A DNA stretch of 64,000 nucleotides from Novosphingobium pentaromativorans US6-1 (GTDB lineage: Bacteria; Pseudomonadota; Alphaproteobacteria; Sphingomonadales; Sphingomonadaceae): NCBI RefSeq assembly GCF_000767465.1, contig NZ_CP009291.1, forward strand, positions 2,063,501 to 2,127,500, written 5' to 3'. How positions within the stretch are numbered: position 1 is the stretch's first letter; every line of letters begins with the position of its first letter. A model generated the notes under the pieces. It searched no databases, was not told the origin of the DNA, and was given only the letters and a program-made list of their open reading frames with translations. The position numbers and the translations under genes are program-made. Shown here one piece after another: positions 29,988-42,173 of the stretch.

Positions 29988-30770
29988 ATGAAGCTGAAGG
30001 ACAAGGTCTGCATCGTCACCGGCGCGGCGAGCGGGATCGGCAATGCCATCGCGCACCGCTACGCCGCCGAGGGCGGCAAGGTGGCGATTGCCGATCTCAA
30101 CATCGATGCGGCAGAGAAGGCTGCTTCGGACATCCGCGAGAAGTTCTCCGTCGAGGCGATGGCCCTGGCCATGGACGTAACCAGCGAGGAACAGGTCAAC
30201 GATGGCGTCGCCAAGGTCGTCGATGCCTGGGGCACGGTTGATGTCCTCGTGTCCAACGCGGGAATCCAGATCGTCAACCCGATCGAGGAATTCGCCTTCG
30301 CCGACTGGAAGAAGATGCTCGCCATTCACCTCGACGGCGCATTCCTGACTTCCAAGGCGGTGATCCCGCACATGTACCGGCAAAAGTCCGGCTCGATCAT
30401 CTTCATGGGCTCGGTCCACTCCAAGGAAGCGAGCCCGCTCAAGTCCGCCTACGTCACCGCCAAGCATGGCCTGCTCGGCCTTTCGCGGGTGATCGCCAAG
30501 GAAGGCGGCAAGAAGGGCGTGCGCACCAACGTGATCTGCCCGGGCTTCGTGAAGACCCCGCTGGTCGACAAGCAGATCCCCGAACAGGCCAAGGAACTGG
30601 GCATTTCCGAAGAGGAAGTCGTCAGCAAGGTCATGCTCGGCCAGACCGTCGACACAGAGTTCACCACGGTCGAGGACATCGCCGAAGTGGCGCTGTTCTT
30701 CGCTGCCTTCGAAACCAATGCGCTCACCGGCCAGTCGCTGATCGCCAGCCACGGCTGGTGCATGGAATGA
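29988..30770 (+). CDS. bdhA: 3-hydroxybutyrate dehydrogenase
   Basis: A 260-residue SDR oxidising (R)-3-hydroxybutyrate to acetoacetate with NAD+. It shows [12 protein letters not shown], the catalytic Ser in MGSVHS and YVTAKHG (Tyr and Lys of the active site). The C-terminal pattern [20 protein letters not shown] and ending [10 protein letters not shown] are characteristic of PHB-cycle 3-HBDH rather than a generic SDR. The start follows GAGCAGGAG. Co-transcribed with the patatin gene, it would mobilise PHB monomers. Confidence 0.93.
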   Translation: MKLKDKVCIVTGAASGIGNAIAHRYAAEGGKVAIADLNIDAAEKAASDIREKFSVEAMALAMDVTSEEQVNDGVAKVVDAWGTVDVLVSNAGIQIVNPIEEFAFADWKKMLAIHLDGAFLTSKAVIPHMYRQKSGSIIFMGSVHSKEASPLKSAYVTAKHGLLGLSRVIAKEGGKKGVRTNVICPGFVKTPLVDKQIPEQAKELGISEEEVVSKVMLGQTVDTEFTTVEDIAEVALFFAAFETNALTGQSLIASHGWCME

Positions 30771-30812
30771 GGGCCTGACGCCGCCTTACAGGCCGATTTC
30801 CTCGCGGGGCGC

Positions 30813-32153
30813 TCAGCCCTGCGAGGCAGTCACTAGACGTTCAAGCGCCGCATCCCGCCCTATCAGGGGCAGCAGGGCGGCCATGTCCGGCCCATGCTCG
30901 CGCCCGGTCAGCGCCTGGCGCAGCGGCAGGAACAGCGCCTTGCCCTTGCGCCCGGTTGCATCCTTGAGCGCGCCGGTCAGCGCCTTCCAGGCATCGATCT
31001 GCCAGTCCATCGCCGCCAGCGTCTGCGCCGCCTGCGCAAGGTAGGCCTTCGCCTCGTCGTCGAATGCAGGCGCCTCGACCGGGCCGGTCACGACCTGCCA
31101 CCAGTCCGCCGCCTCATGAACGTGCGAGAGGTTGGGCCGCACCGTTTCCCAGGCCGCGGCGTCCATGCCCTCCGGCAAGCGACCCGCGGCGGCCTCGTAA
31201 GGCATGACATGGACGATGGCGGCGTTGATGCGTTCCAGTTCCGCCTCGTCGAAGCGCGCAGGCGCTCGGCCGAAACGGGACAAGTCGAAACTTTCCGCGA
31301 GCGCCGGCCCGTCCAGCGCGGGATCGACCGGGTCCGAGGTCCCGAGACGCCCCAACAGGGCAACGACGGCCTGCGGCTCGATGCCCGCCTCGCGGAAATG
31401 CGCGACGCCCAGCGAGCCAAGCCGCTTGGACAGCTTGCCCTCGGTACCGACCAGCAGCGCCTCGTGCGCGAAACGCGGCGGCGCGGCGCCCAGTGCTTCG
31501 AACATCTGGACTTGGGCGGCGGTGTTCGACACGTGATCCTCACCGCGCAGGATGTCGGTCACGCCCATGTCAACGTCGTCGATGGCCGAAGGCAACATGT
31601 AGAGCCATGACCCATCGGCGCGGCGGATCACCGGGTCCGACATCTGCGCCGGATCGAAGTGCTGGGGACCGCGAATGCCGTCCTCCCACGCGATCGCGCT
31701 TTCGCGGTCGAGCAGGAAACGCCAGTGCGGCATTTCGCCCGCCGCGATTTTCGCCGCCTTTTCCTCTTCACCGAGGTTCAGCGCCGCCCGGTCATAGATC
31801 GGCGGCAACCCCCGGCCGAGCAGGACCTTGCGCTTGAGTTCCAGTTCCTGCGGACTTTCCCAGCAGGGATAGACCCGCCCTGCGGCTTTGAGCCGCTCGA
31901 ACTCGCGCTCATAAAGCGCGAAGCGGGCAGACTGGCGCTCCTCGCCCTCCGGGTGGATCCCGAGCCAGGCGAGGTCGGCGCGAATCGCCTCGACGTACTC
32001 CTCGCGGCTGCGTGCGGCATCGGTATCGTCGATGCGCAGCACGAAGCGTCCTCCCGCCTGCTCGGCCAGCAGCCAGTTATGCAGCGCCGTGCGGATATTG
32101 CCGACATGCAGGTGCCCGGTGGGCGAAGGAGCGAAGCGCGTGGTGACCGTCAT
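30813..32153 (-). CDS. gltX: Glutamate-tRNA ligase
   Basis: A 446-residue class I aminoacyl-tRNA synthetase charging tRNA-Glu. The HIGH-like motif lies in APSPTGHLHVGNIRTAL, and the KMSKS-like motif is KLSKR in GTEGKLSKRLG. Length is on the short side, as in the second GltX copy common in alphaproteobacteria, one of which may charge tRNA-Gln. The other copy is not in this window, so discrimination cannot be assigned. It converges on bdhA and is 62 bp downstream of the alcohol dehydrogenase. Confidence 0.94.
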   Translation of the reverse strand: MTVTTRFAPSPTGHLHVGNIRTALHNWLLAEQAGGRFVLRIDDTDAARSREEYVEAIRADLAWLGIHPEGEERQSARFALYEREFERLKAAGRVYPCWESPQELELKRKVLLGRGLPPIYDRAALNLGEEEKAAKIAAGEMPHWRFLLDRESAIAWEDGIRGPQHFDPAQMSDPVIRRADGSWLYMLPSAIDDVDMGVTDILRGEDHVSNTAAQVQMFEALGAAPPRFAHEALLVGTEGKLSKRLGSLGVAHFREAGIEPQAVVALLGRLGTSDPVDPALDGPALAESFDLSRFGRAPARFDEAELERINAAIVHVMPYEAAAGRLPEGMDAAAWETVRPNLSHVHEAADWWQVVTGPVEAPAFDDEAKAYLAQAAQTLAAMDWQIDAWKALTGALKDATGRKGKALFLPLRQALTGREHGPDMAALLPLIGRDAALERLVTASQG

Positions 32154-32215
32154 GGCCGCTGCGATTACGGCGCGCGGTGCGCGGCGTCAAAGGGACAGTT
32201 CGCTCTTGCCTTGGA

Positions 32216-33214
32216 TCACCCGCCACTCGGCAGGAGAACGGCCGCCCCCTGGACTGTGCCGGCACGCAGCGCCGCCAGCGCCTCTGCCGCCTGGTCGAGC
32301 GGGAAGGTCTGGGTGGCGATGCGCAGGTCGGCGCGCTGCGCGGCTTCGAAGAAGCTCGTGCCATCCTCCCGGGTCAGGTTGGCGACCGAGAGGATGTGCC
32401 GTTCGCCCCACAGGTCGGCGTAAGGGAACGAAGGGATGTCGCTCATGTGGATGCCCGCGCACACGACCCGCCCGCCCTTGCGCACGGCCTTGAGCGCAAG
32501 CGGCACCAGTTCGCCCACCGGCGCGAAGATCAGGGCGGCGTCGAGTTCTTCCGGGGGCGCTTCGCTCGATCCACCGGCCCACACGCAGCCGAGCGAGCGG
32601 GCGAAGGTCTGGCCTTCGAGATCGTCATCGCGCGTGAAGGCGTGAACACGCCGTCCCTGCCACACCGCGATCTGGGCAAGGATATGCGCCGCCGCACCGA
32701 AACCGTAGAGCCCGATCACCGGGGCCTGCCCGGCAAGGCGCAGGGCCCGCCAGCCGATCAGGCCCGCACACAGGAGCGGGGCGGCCTCCACGTCGGAAAA
32801 GCGCTCGGGCAGCGCGAAGCAGAAATGGGCATCGGCTGTCACGTGGGTGGCATAGCCGCCGTCGCGCGTGGCGCCCGTGAACTGCGGCCGGTCGCACAGG
32901 TTCTCCTGCCCATCCCGGCAATAGCGGCAATCCCCGCAGCTATGACCGAGCCAGGGGATGCCGACCCTCTCACCGACGGCAAAGCCCGACACGCCCTCTC
33001 CCAGCGTGACGACGTGCCCGACGATCTCGTGCCCCGGAATGACCGGATAGTGCGCCGCGACTTCGCCATCGAGAACATGCAGGTCGGTGCGGCAGACACC
33101 ACAGGCGGCGATCTTCACCAGCACTTCGCCCGGCCCGGGCTGCGGCACCGGCCTCTCCACGCGCCGCGGCGCCTGATGCGGACCGTCGATCTGCATCGCC
33201 GTCATCAAGTCCAT
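32216..33214 (-). CDS. Zinc-dependent alcohol dehydrogenase family protein
   Basis: A 332-residue MDR-superfamily enzyme. Catalytic-zinc ligands are in ACGVCRTDLH and PGHEIVG. The structural zinc Cys cluster is complete in CGDCRYCRDGQENLC. The cofactor domain has GLYGFGAAAH in place of the common GxGxxG. It resembles the TIGR02822-type 'zinc-binding alcohol dehydrogenase family'. GGAAGGGAACGGCG precedes the ATG. Substrate is unknown; small aliphatic alcohol or aldehyde is the default guess. Confidence 0.9.
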   Translation of the reverse strand: MDLMTAMQIDGPHQAPRRVERPVPQPGPGEVLVKIAACGVCRTDLHVLDGEVAAHYPVIPGHEIVGHVVTLGEGVSGFAVGERVGIPWLGHSCGDCRYCRDGQENLCDRPQFTGATRDGGYATHVTADAHFCFALPERFSDVEAAPLLCAGLIGWRALRLAGQAPVIGLYGFGAAAHILAQIAVWQGRRVHAFTRDDDLEGQTFARSLGCVWAGGSSEAPPEELDAALIFAPVGELVPLALKAVRKGGRVVCAGIHMSDIPSFPYADLWGERHILSVANLTREDGTSFFEAAQRADLRIATQTFPLDQAAEALAALRAGTVQGAAVLLPSGG

Positions 33215-33298
33215 CGCCGTTCCCTTCCTGCCTCGCCCGGTGGCCGGAACGGGATGTTTACGCCCTGGGGCCGGGAAACAGAAGCGCCGAGACGATTC

Positions 33299-35002
33299 TC
33301 AGGTCGACGAGCTGCCCGCTGTGCCCAGCGGCACGTCGCTGACTTCACCGCCGCTGCGGAAGGCGTGGGTGATCGGATAGCGACGGTCGCGGCCGAAATT
33401 GCGCGCGGTCAGCTTCACGCCCGGAGGTGCCTGGCGTCGCTTGTATTCGGCAAGGTGCAGCAGCCGTTCGACATGCTCGACCGTCGCGCGATCGAAACCT
33501 TCGGCAACCACCTGTTCCACGCTCTTGTCGTGCTCGACCAGGCCGAGGAGGATCGGGTCGAGCATGTCGTAAGGCGGCAGGCTGTCCGAATCGCGCTGGT
33601 TCGCCCGCAGCTCGGCCGTCGGCGGCTTGGTGAACATGCGTTCGGGAATCAGCGGGCCTTCGGGGCCAAGGCCAATCCGCGGCACGTGCCGGTTGCGCCA
33701 GCGCGAGATCGCGAAGACGGTCATCTTGTAGGCGTCCTTGAGCGGATTGTAGCCGCCCGCCATATCGCCGTAGATCGTGGCGTAGCCGACGCTCATCTCG
33801 CTCTTGTTGCCGGTGGTCATCAGCATCGGCCCGAACTTGTTGGACAGGGCCATGAGCGCGGTGCCGCGCACCCGCGACTGCAGGTTTTCTTCTGCCAGTC
33901 CGCGATTCGTGCCCTCGAAAACCTCGCCGAGCATGGCATCGAAACCGTCCACCGCGGAGCCGATCGGCATGACCGAATAGCGAATGCCCAGCGCCCTTGC
34001 GCAAGCCGCGGCATCGTCGAGGCTTTCCTGGCTGGTGAAGCGCGAAGGCATCATCACCCCCCAGACCCGCTCCGCCCCGAGCGCGTCGACGGCAATGGCG
34101 GCGCATGTCGCCGAATCGATTCCACCCGACAGACCCAGCACGACGCCCGGGAAGCCGTTGCGATTCACATAGTCGCGCAGCGCCAGGACCATGGCGCAGT
34201 AAATGTCTTCGGGATGGACGGCGAGCGTTTCCAGTTGTCCGCGATCGCAGCGCCAGCCCTGCGCCGTCTTGGTCCAGTTGGTCTGGACGACCTGCTCTTC
34301 CCAGTCGCGCAACTGGACGGCGAGGCCGCCGTCGCCATTGATGACGAAGCTCGCCCCGTCGAAGACCAGCTCGTCCTGCCCGCCGACGCGGTTGAGATAG
34401 GCGAGCGGCAGGCCGGTATCGACCGCGCGGCGCTTGGCCACGCCTTCGATGCGCAGCGCGTCCTTGTTGATCTCGTAAGGGCTGCCGTTCACGCAGATGA
34501 ATATCTCGGCGCCGAAATCGGCCAGATGGCGGCAGACTTCGGGCCGCCAGATGTCCTCGCAGATCGGCACGCCGATCATCGTCCCGCGCAGGATCATCGG
34601 TTCGGGAAGCGGTCCGGGCTGGAACAGCCGCATCTCGTCGAAAGTGCCGTAGTTGGGCAGCTCATGCTTGAGGCGGACGGCAGCGACCTTGCCCTGGTCG
34701 AGCAGGGCAACCGCATTGTGCAGCGCTCCATCGAGAACGATAGCCGTGCCGACCAGCATCGCCGGCCCATCCGAGGCGCTCGCCCTGGCAAGCGTCTGCA
34801 GTTCGGCAGCGGCCCGCTCGATCAAGGAAGGCTTGAGAATGAGGTCCTCGGGCGGATAGCCGACGAGGTGCAGTTCGGGAAAGACGATCAGGTCGGACCC
34901 TGCGGCCTGCTTGCGCGCCGCCAATACGCCCTCTGCATTGCCCGGGATGTCCCCCACCGACTGGTTGAGCTGCGCGAGGGTGATCTTCAGCGTATCGGGC
35001 AT
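33299..35002 (-). CDS. nadE: Glutamine-dependent NAD+ synthase
   Basis: A 567-residue two-domain enzyme making NAD+ from nicotinate adenine dinucleotide. The N-terminal carbon-nitrogen hydrolase domain supplies ammonia from glutamine; its triad is visible as Glu in FPELHL, Lys in RLKHELPNYGTFDE and Cys in GVPICEDIW. The synthetase domain has PP-loop LGLSGGIDSA. The C-terminus RNFGRDRRYPITHAFR is typical of this long NadE form. It is separated from the upstream lipoprotein by a strong terminator. Confidence 0.95.
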   Translation of the reverse strand: MPDTLKITLAQLNQSVGDIPGNAEGVLAARKQAAGSDLIVFPELHLVGYPPEDLILKPSLIERAAAELQTLARASASDGPAMLVGTAIVLDGALHNAVALLDQGKVAAVRLKHELPNYGTFDEMRLFQPGPLPEPMILRGTMIGVPICEDIWRPEVCRHLADFGAEIFICVNGSPYEINKDALRIEGVAKRRAVDTGLPLAYLNRVGGQDELVFDGASFVINGDGGLAVQLRDWEEQVVQTNWTKTAQGWRCDRGQLETLAVHPEDIYCAMVLALRDYVNRNGFPGVVLGLSGGIDSATCAAIAVDALGAERVWGVMMPSRFTSQESLDDAAACARALGIRYSVMPIGSAVDGFDAMLGEVFEGTNRGLAEENLQSRVRGTALMALSNKFGPMLMTTGNKSEMSVGYATIYGDMAGGYNPLKDAYKMTVFAISRWRNRHVPRIGLGPEGPLIPERMFTKPPTAELRANQRDSDSLPPYDMLDPILLGLVEHDKSVEQVVAEGFDRATVEHVERLLHLAEYKRRQAPPGVKLTARNFGRDRRYPITHAFRSGGEVSDVPLGTAGSSST

Positions 35003-35051
35003 AGGCGAAGTGATGCCCGCGCCTCAGGTGTCATGCAAGTAGAACGCAAAT

Positions 35052-35075
35052 AAAAAACCCTCCCGGATGGGAGGG
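35052..35075 (-). terminator. Intrinsic terminator of the small lipoprotein gene
   Basis: On the minus strand CCCTCCC-ATCC-GGGAGGG (a perfect 7-bp stem) runs into TTTTTTA. It stops transcription from the lipoprotein before nadE. The other strand has CTTTT after the same stem, so it could work in both directions. Confidence 0.8.
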
Positions 35076-35181
35076 CTTTTCCCCGTCCGAAGACGAGATC
35101 TTCCGTTGGTCCCGCGGGATGCAGGCGGAAGGCAACTGGGGGCCGGCGAGCCGGATGGCTGGCGCCGAACCCCCGGCCGGA

Positions 35182-35355
35182 TTACATCGCTTCGGTAGCT
35201 TCCTCGGTGGGAGCGTCCGTCGCGTCGCCGGTCATCATTTCACCGGGAACGGTTTCAACCGACTCGGTACCTTCGTCGGTCGGAGCTTCCGAACCGCAAG
35301 CTGCGAGAGCCAGAGCGGTAGCCGACGCGAACACGGCGTAAGCAATCTTCTTCAT
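35182..35355 (-). CDS. Small acidic lipoprotein
   Basis: A 57-residue predicted lipoprotein: signal peptide MKKIAYAVFASATALAL, lipobox LAAC, then about 35 residues rich in Glu, Thr, Asp and Ala with no fold prediction possible by eye. AAGGGG precedes the ATG at a good distance. It has its own terminator. Short acidic lipoproteins of this sort are common in sphingomonads; function unknown. It is divergent from the sahR-like gene with 168 bp between starts. Confidence 0.8.
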   Translation of the reverse strand: MKKIAYAVFASATALALAACGSEAPTDEGTESVETVPGEMMTGDATDAPTEEATEAM

Positions 35356-35487
35356 GCGAATCCCCTTGCATTGTTTGGCGCAGGCGCCAACGCTTGCAGG
35401 CAAGCCTGCAGCGCCATTCTTTAGACGAGGTTATGGTGCAACGCAAATAGGAAGTAGAGGGGGCAAAACCCGCTGAAATCCTAGGGG

Positions 35488-35516
35488 TTGCGTACATATA
35501 AAGATATCTTTATATG
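35488..35516 (+). promoter_or_regulatory. Perfect 22-bp palindromic operator over the promoter of the methionine operon
   Basis: The half-site CATATAAAGAT and its exact reverse complement meet without a spacer at 35495-35516. TTGCGT (35488-35493) and TATATG (35511-35516) are 17 bp apart, a plausible -35/-10 pair. The palindrome therefore covers the spacer and the -10 box. Transcription would start at or just before the ATG at 35524, which has no Shine-Dalgarno, implying a leaderless mRNA. Palindromic sites of AT-rich ATATAAAG type are known for SahR/ArsR-type methionine regulators; autoregulation by the downstream gene is inferred. Confidence 0.75.
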
Positions 35517-35523
35517 CTTTTCC

Positions 35524-36525
35524 ATGCGGATCGACCCTCTCCTGCGGGCTCTTTCGGAGCCGACGCGCCTGCGCATCATGCGTCTTCTGGCGCACATGGA
35601 GCTTGCCGTGGGCGAGCTTGCCCAGGTGCTCGGGCAGAGCCAGCCGAGGGTCTCGCGCCACATCCGGATCCTGTGCGATGCCGGCCTTGCCGAGCGCCGC
35701 AAGGAAGGCAGCTGGGTCTTCCTGCGCAGCGCCGTGAGCGAGAACGGGGCCCCGCCGCTGGGTGCCGCCGCGGCCCGCCTTCTCGCCATTGCCGAGCGCG
35801 ACGACGCGGCCTTTTCCGCACGCTGCGCCGAGGATCGCCGCCACCTCGCCGCGATTCGCGCCGCGCGCGAGGCAAGCGCCGAAGCCTACTTCGCCCGCCA
35901 TGCGCAGGAGTGGGATACACTGCGCCAGCTCCATGGCGCCGACGAGCCGGTAGAGGCCGCGCTGCTTGGCAAGCTCGACGGCGAGAAAGCAGGCAAGCTG
36001 CTCGACATCGGCACCGGCACGGGACGCATGGCAGAGCTTCTCGCCGACCGCGCCAGCCACGTCACCGCGCTCGACAAGAGCCCGGAGATGTTGCGAATTG
36101 CGCGCGCCCGCTTGCAATCTTTGCCATCGGACAAGCTCGATCTGGTACAGGGGGACTTTACCGCCCTGCCCTTCGCCGAAGCGGCGTTCGATACCGTGCT
36201 GTTCCACCAGGTGCTGCACTTTGCTCAGGAACCCGGGACCGTACTGGCCGAAGCCGCACGGGTCACCCGCCCGGGCGGACGCATCGCCGTCGTCGATCTC
36301 GCCGCGCACGAGCGCGAAGAACTGCGTGAGCGCCACGCCCATGCGCGACTCGGCTTTTCGGACGAGCAGATGCTCGGCCTTCTTACCGACGCGGGCTTCG
36401 CGCCCGAATCGCCCGCGGCTCTGCCGGGGGATCCTCTCACCGTGAAAATCTGGACGGGACGCCGCAACTCAGGCACGGCGCCCGCGAACCAGGACAATGC
36501 TAAAGGAAAGGCCGCGCGCCCATGA
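35524..36525 (+). CDS. sahR: ArsR-family regulator fused to a SAM-dependent methyltransferase domain (SahR-like)
   Basis: A 333-residue fusion. Residues 1-90 form an ArsR winged helix ([33 protein letters not shown]). From about residue 140 a class I methyltransferase fold follows ([42 protein letters not shown]). This architecture is that of alphaproteobacterial SahR regulators, which sense S-adenosylhomocysteine and repress methionine-cycle genes. The next genes are exactly such targets (metF, metH), with a 4-bp overlap (ATGA) to metF. The gene symbol is assigned from architecture and context; ligand specificity is inferred. Confidence 0.85.
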   Translation: MRIDPLLRALSEPTRLRIMRLLAHMELAVGELAQVLGQSQPRVSRHIRILCDAGLAERRKEGSWVFLRSAVSENGAPPLGAAAARLLAIAERDDAAFSARCAEDRRHLAAIRAAREASAEAYFARHAQEWDTLRQLHGADEPVEAALLGKLDGEKAGKLLDIGTGTGRMAELLADRASHVTALDKSPEMLRIARARLQSLPSDKLDLVQGDFTALPFAEAAFDTVLFHQVLHFAQEPGTVLAEAARVTRPGGRIAVVDLAAHEREELRERHAHARLGFSDEQMLGLLTDAGFAPESPAALPGDPLTVKIWTGRRNSGTAPANQDNAKGKAARP

Positions 36526-37424
36526 CCGCCGCAATCCGACCGGCTGACGCTCCCCTCTTCGGGGTGCAGCCGGGCGATATCTCCGTCTCGTTCGAATTCT
36601 TCCCGCCCAAGACGGAGAAGATGGAGACGCAGCTCTGGGAAGCGATCACCCAGCTTGCCCCGCTCAGCCCGAGCTTCGTCTCGGTCACTTACGGCGCGGG
36701 CGGTTCCACCCGTGAGCGGACCCATGCCACGGTTTCGCGAATCATCCGCGAAACCGACCTGGTGCCCGCCGCCCATCTTACCTGCGTTGCGGCAAGCAAG
36801 GCCCAGATCGACGAGATCGTCGACCGCTACTGGGAAGCGGGCGTGCGCCATATCGTCGCCCTGCGCGGCGATCCGCCGCCGGCCGACGGCAGCATCTTCG
36901 TGCCCCACCCGGAAGGCTACGCCAATGCCGCCGATCTGGTCGCCGGCATCAAGGCGCGCCACGAGTTCGACATCTCGGTCGCCGCCTATCCGGAAATCCA
37001 CCCAGACGCGGCGAATGCAGAGGCGGATCTCGACAACCTCAAGCGCAAGCTGGATGCAGGCGCCTCGCGCGCGATCACCCAGTTCTTCTTCTCGACGGAC
37101 GCCTATTTCCGCTTTCTCGACAAGGCGCTGGCCGCCGGGATCACTGCGCCGATCCTGCCCGGCATCATGCCGGTAACCAGCTTCGCCGCGATCCGCCGCA
37201 TGTCGGGCAATACCGAGATCCCCGCCTGGCTCGAGGCCATGTTCGAAGGTCTCGACGATCGCCCCGGCCCGCGCGCCCTCGTCGCCGCGGTCGCCGCCGC
37301 CGACTTGTGCAAGCGCCTTTATGACGGCGGTGTGCGCGACTTTCACTTCTACACTCTCAACCGCGCCGAGCAGGCTTACGCGATCTGCCAGCTTCTCGGC
37401 CTGCGCCCCAAGGAGATCGGCTGA
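36522..37424 (+). CDS. metF: 5,10-methylenetetrahydrofolate reductase
   Basis: A 300-residue FAD TIM-barrel enzyme reducing methylene-THF to methyl-THF, the methyl donor of the MetH reaction encoded next door. Conserved pieces: [43 protein letters not shown], the AYPEIHPDA segment and [12 protein letters not shown]. It overlaps the regulator upstream and shares one base with the next gene (TGATG), so the operon is tightly coupled. Confidence 0.96.
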   Translation: MTAAIRPADAPLFGVQPGDISVSFEFFPPKTEKMETQLWEAITQLAPLSPSFVSVTYGAGGSTRERTHATVSRIIRETDLVPAAHLTCVAASKAQIDEIVDRYWEAGVRHIVALRGDPPPADGSIFVPHPEGYANAADLVAGIKARHEFDISVAAYPEIHPDAANAEADLDNLKRKLDAGASRAITQFFFSTDAYFRFLDKALAAGITAPILPGIMPVTSFAAIRRMSGNTEIPAWLEAMFEGLDDRPGPRALVAAVAAADLCKRLYDGGVRDFHFYTLNRAEQAYAICQLLGLRPKEIG

Positions 37425-38485
37425 TGTCGCCTCGCGAAACTTTCCTGGCCGAGGCTGCCAAGCGCATCCTCATTACCGACGGCGCCTTCGGCACCGAAAT
37501 CCAGAACTGGAAGCTCGCCGAAGCGGACTACGCCGGTAACCTGGGCCTGAGCCACGAGCAGAAGGGCAACAACGACATCCTCGCGCTGTCCAAGCCCGAG
37601 GTGCCCGAGGCGATCCACCGCGCCTACTTCGAGGCAGGCGCGGACATTGCCGAGACCAACACCTTCTCGGCCAACCGCATCAGCCAGGCCGACTACGGCG
37701 CCGAGCATCTCGTGCGCGAGATCAACGTCGAATCGGCCCGCCTCGCCCGCAAGGTCGCCGACGAGTTCCAGGCCAAGGACGCCGCAAACGGTATTTCGCG
37801 CCCGCGCTTCGTGGCCGGCGCCATCGGCCCGACCAACAAGACCCTGTCGCTCAGCCCCGACGTCAACGACCCGGGATACCGCGAGATCGACTGGGACACG
37901 CTGGTCGACGTCTACAAGGAACAGGCCGCGGCGCTCATCGAAGGCGGAGCGGACTTCATCCTTATCGAGACGGTGTTCGACACGCTCAACGCCAAGGCCG
38001 GCATCATGGCGGTCAAGCAGCTCGAGGCCGAGCTGGGCCGCGAAGTGCCGATCATGCTGTCGATGACGCTGACCGACCTTTCGGGCCGCAACCTTTCCGG
38101 CCACACGGTCGAGGCGTTCTGGCACGCGGTGCGCCATGCCAGGCCGATCACGATCGGGCTCAACTGCTCGTTCGGCGCCACCCAGCTGCGCCCGCACGTC
38201 AAGACGCTGTCGGAAATCGCCGACACGCTTATCATGATCTATCCCAACGCCGGCCTGCCCAACGAACTGGGCGCCTACGACGAGATGCCCGACACGACCG
38301 CGGGCTTTGTCGGCGAGTGGGCCGTCGCGGGCCAGGTCAACGTGCTGGGCGGCTGCTGCGGCTCCACCCCGGCCCATATCGCGGCAATCGCGCAGCAGGT
38401 GAAGGGCGTGGCCCCGCGCAAGGTTCCCTCACTGGAACCGGTCACGCGGTTGGCAGGTCTCGAACCCTTCATCATGGCAGCTTGA
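37424..38485 (+). CDS. metH: Methionine synthase, free-standing homocysteine S-methyltransferase subunit
   Basis: A 353-residue protein equal to the first module of cobalamin-dependent MetH. The zinc ligands are present: Cys248 in GLNCSFG and Cys311/Cys312 in GGCCGSTP. The N-terminal ITDGAFGTEIQ and NTFSANR match the homocysteine-binding barrel. It stops before the folate module, which is encoded with the cobalamin modules 570 bp further on. The enzyme is thus split in two polypeptides that must meet to transfer the methyl group from cobalamin to homocysteine. Confidence 0.93.
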   Translation: MSPRETFLAEAAKRILITDGAFGTEIQNWKLAEADYAGNLGLSHEQKGNNDILALSKPEVPEAIHRAYFEAGADIAETNTFSANRISQADYGAEHLVREINVESARLARKVADEFQAKDAANGISRPRFVAGAIGPTNKTLSLSPDVNDPGYREIDWDTLVDVYKEQAAALIEGGADFILIETVFDTLNAKAGIMAVKQLEAELGREVPIMLSMTLTDLSGRNLSGHTVEAFWHAVRHARPITIGLNCSFGATQLRPHVKTLSEIADTLIMIYPNAGLPNELGAYDEMPDTTAGFVGEWAVAGQVNVLGGCCGSTPAHIAAIAQQVKGVAPRKVPSLEPVTRLAGLEPFIMAA

Positions 38486-38504
38486 AGTGGCAGGAACACA
38501 GGCC

Positions 38505-39041
38505 ATGGACGACATACCCATCTGGCGCATCCGGCAGGCGGGCCCCGACGATGCGGAGGCCCTCTCGCTCATCGGTTCGGCGACGTTTCTCGAGAGTTTT
38601 GCGGGTATCGTCGACGGCAGCGGCATCGTCTCCCACTGCGTCCACCAGCACAGCGCCGAGACCTACCGCGCCTACCTGGCCAAGGGCGCCAAGGCTTGGC
38701 TGGCGGAAGTCGAACCGGGCCACGCCCCCGTCGGCTACGCCATGGTCTGCGCACCGGAACTGGAACTGGCGCAGGAGGGCGACCTCGAACTCAAGCGCAT
38801 CTACATGCTCTCGCGCTACCAGGGCACGGTGCTTGCCAGCGCCCTGATGCAGGCGGTCGCAGCCGCGACCCCGGGCCATACGCGCCTCCTGCTCGGCGTG
38901 AAGGAAGACAACCACCGAGCCCTTTCGTTCTATGCCAAGCACGGCTTCGAGACGATCGGGACCCGCCGCTTCGATGTCGGCGGCAAGACTTATGACGACT
39001 TCGTACTGGCGCGCGTGCTGACGCCCGTTCCGGCACAGTGA
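38505..39041 (+). CDS. GNAT-family N-acetyltransferase inside the split metH locus
   Basis: A 178-residue GNAT protein with an N-terminal [12 protein letters not shown] strand-helix, an acetyl-CoA loop region around [15 protein letters not shown], and the late [18 protein letters not shown] motif typical of the family. It sits 19 bp after the first MetH part and 16 bp before the second, same strand, so it is certainly in the operon. A GTG 18 bp upstream is in frame, but the ATG has CAGGAACACAGG before it. Substrate unknown; no link between acetylation and methionine synthesis is established. Confidence 0.85.
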   Translation: MDDIPIWRIRQAGPDDAEALSLIGSATFLESFAGIVDGSGIVSHCVHQHSAETYRAYLAKGAKAWLAEVEPGHAPVGYAMVCAPELELAQEGDLELKRIYMLSRYQGTVLASALMQAVAAATPGHTRLLLGVKEDNHRALSFYAKHGFETIGTRRFDVGGKTYDDFVLARVLTPVPAQ

Positions 39042-39057
39042 TTCAACGAGAAAAACA

Positions 39058-41661
<2,604 letters not shown>

Positions 41662-41701
41662 GCGACAACGCGCTCGCAAGCCGACAGGGCCCGCACGTTA
41701 A

Positions 41702-41734
41702 CGGGTTCCGGGCCGCCCCCGCGCCCGGAACCCG
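41702..41734. terminator. GC-rich 11-bp hairpin between metH and a minus-strand small ORF
   Basis: CGGGTTCCGGG (41702-41712) and CCCGGAACCCG (41724-41734) form a perfect stem around an 11-nt loop. It lies 40 bp after the metH stop and 19 bp past the stop of the minus-strand ORF. There is no long T-run either way (CCCGTTAACG on the minus strand), so intrinsic termination would be weak. Confidence 0.5.
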
Positions 41735-41753
41735 CCCCCCACGACAGACCTGC

Positions 41754-41915
41754 CTACCGGCCGGCCTGCACCGGCCGGCGGCCGGGAACGGGAAAATGAC
41801 CGGTCGCTGCGATCCAGCGCGGCATGCCTGCCGGGGCCGGGACAAGGGCGGCCTGGGTGGCCAGGCGGACGGCTCCGCCGATCATTCCGAAAATCTTTCC
41901 TGCAGTCGGTTCCAT
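41754..41915 (-). CDS. Possible 53-residue small protein
   Basis: The frame starts MEPTAGKIFGMIGGAVRL and ends in a basic, Pro/Gly-rich tail before TAG. GAGGGAA sits about eight bases before the ATG. The N-terminal half could form an amphipathic helix (GKIFGMIGGAVRLATQAAL). It is followed by the hairpin at 41702-41734. No family is recognised. Evidence for coding is ribosome binding site, codon-third GC and context only, so this may be non-coding leader sequence for a divergent promoter. Confidence 0.35.
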   Translation of the reverse strand: MEPTAGKIFGMIGGAVRLATQAALVPAPAGMPRWIAATGHFPVPGRRPVQAGR

Positions 41916-42173
41916 GTGCTTGTTCCCTCGCATGTGCAGCCCGCTTGCCGGGGCTGTCTTTCGATGAACCCACTATGGCGCCAGGCGGCGGGCGGGTCTG
42001 TGCGCGTCTGCACAGCGCTGCTGTGATTTATCCCACATGCCCCGGAATTGCCCCGGATCGAACCGGTTTGCGCATGTCCGGGCGCGAAATCTTCGCAGGC
42101 CGGACACCGCAACGGCGGAAAATTAACCCCCGGGCGGTTCCCAGGCCATGGCCGCGTCTGCCATAAGCCCCCC

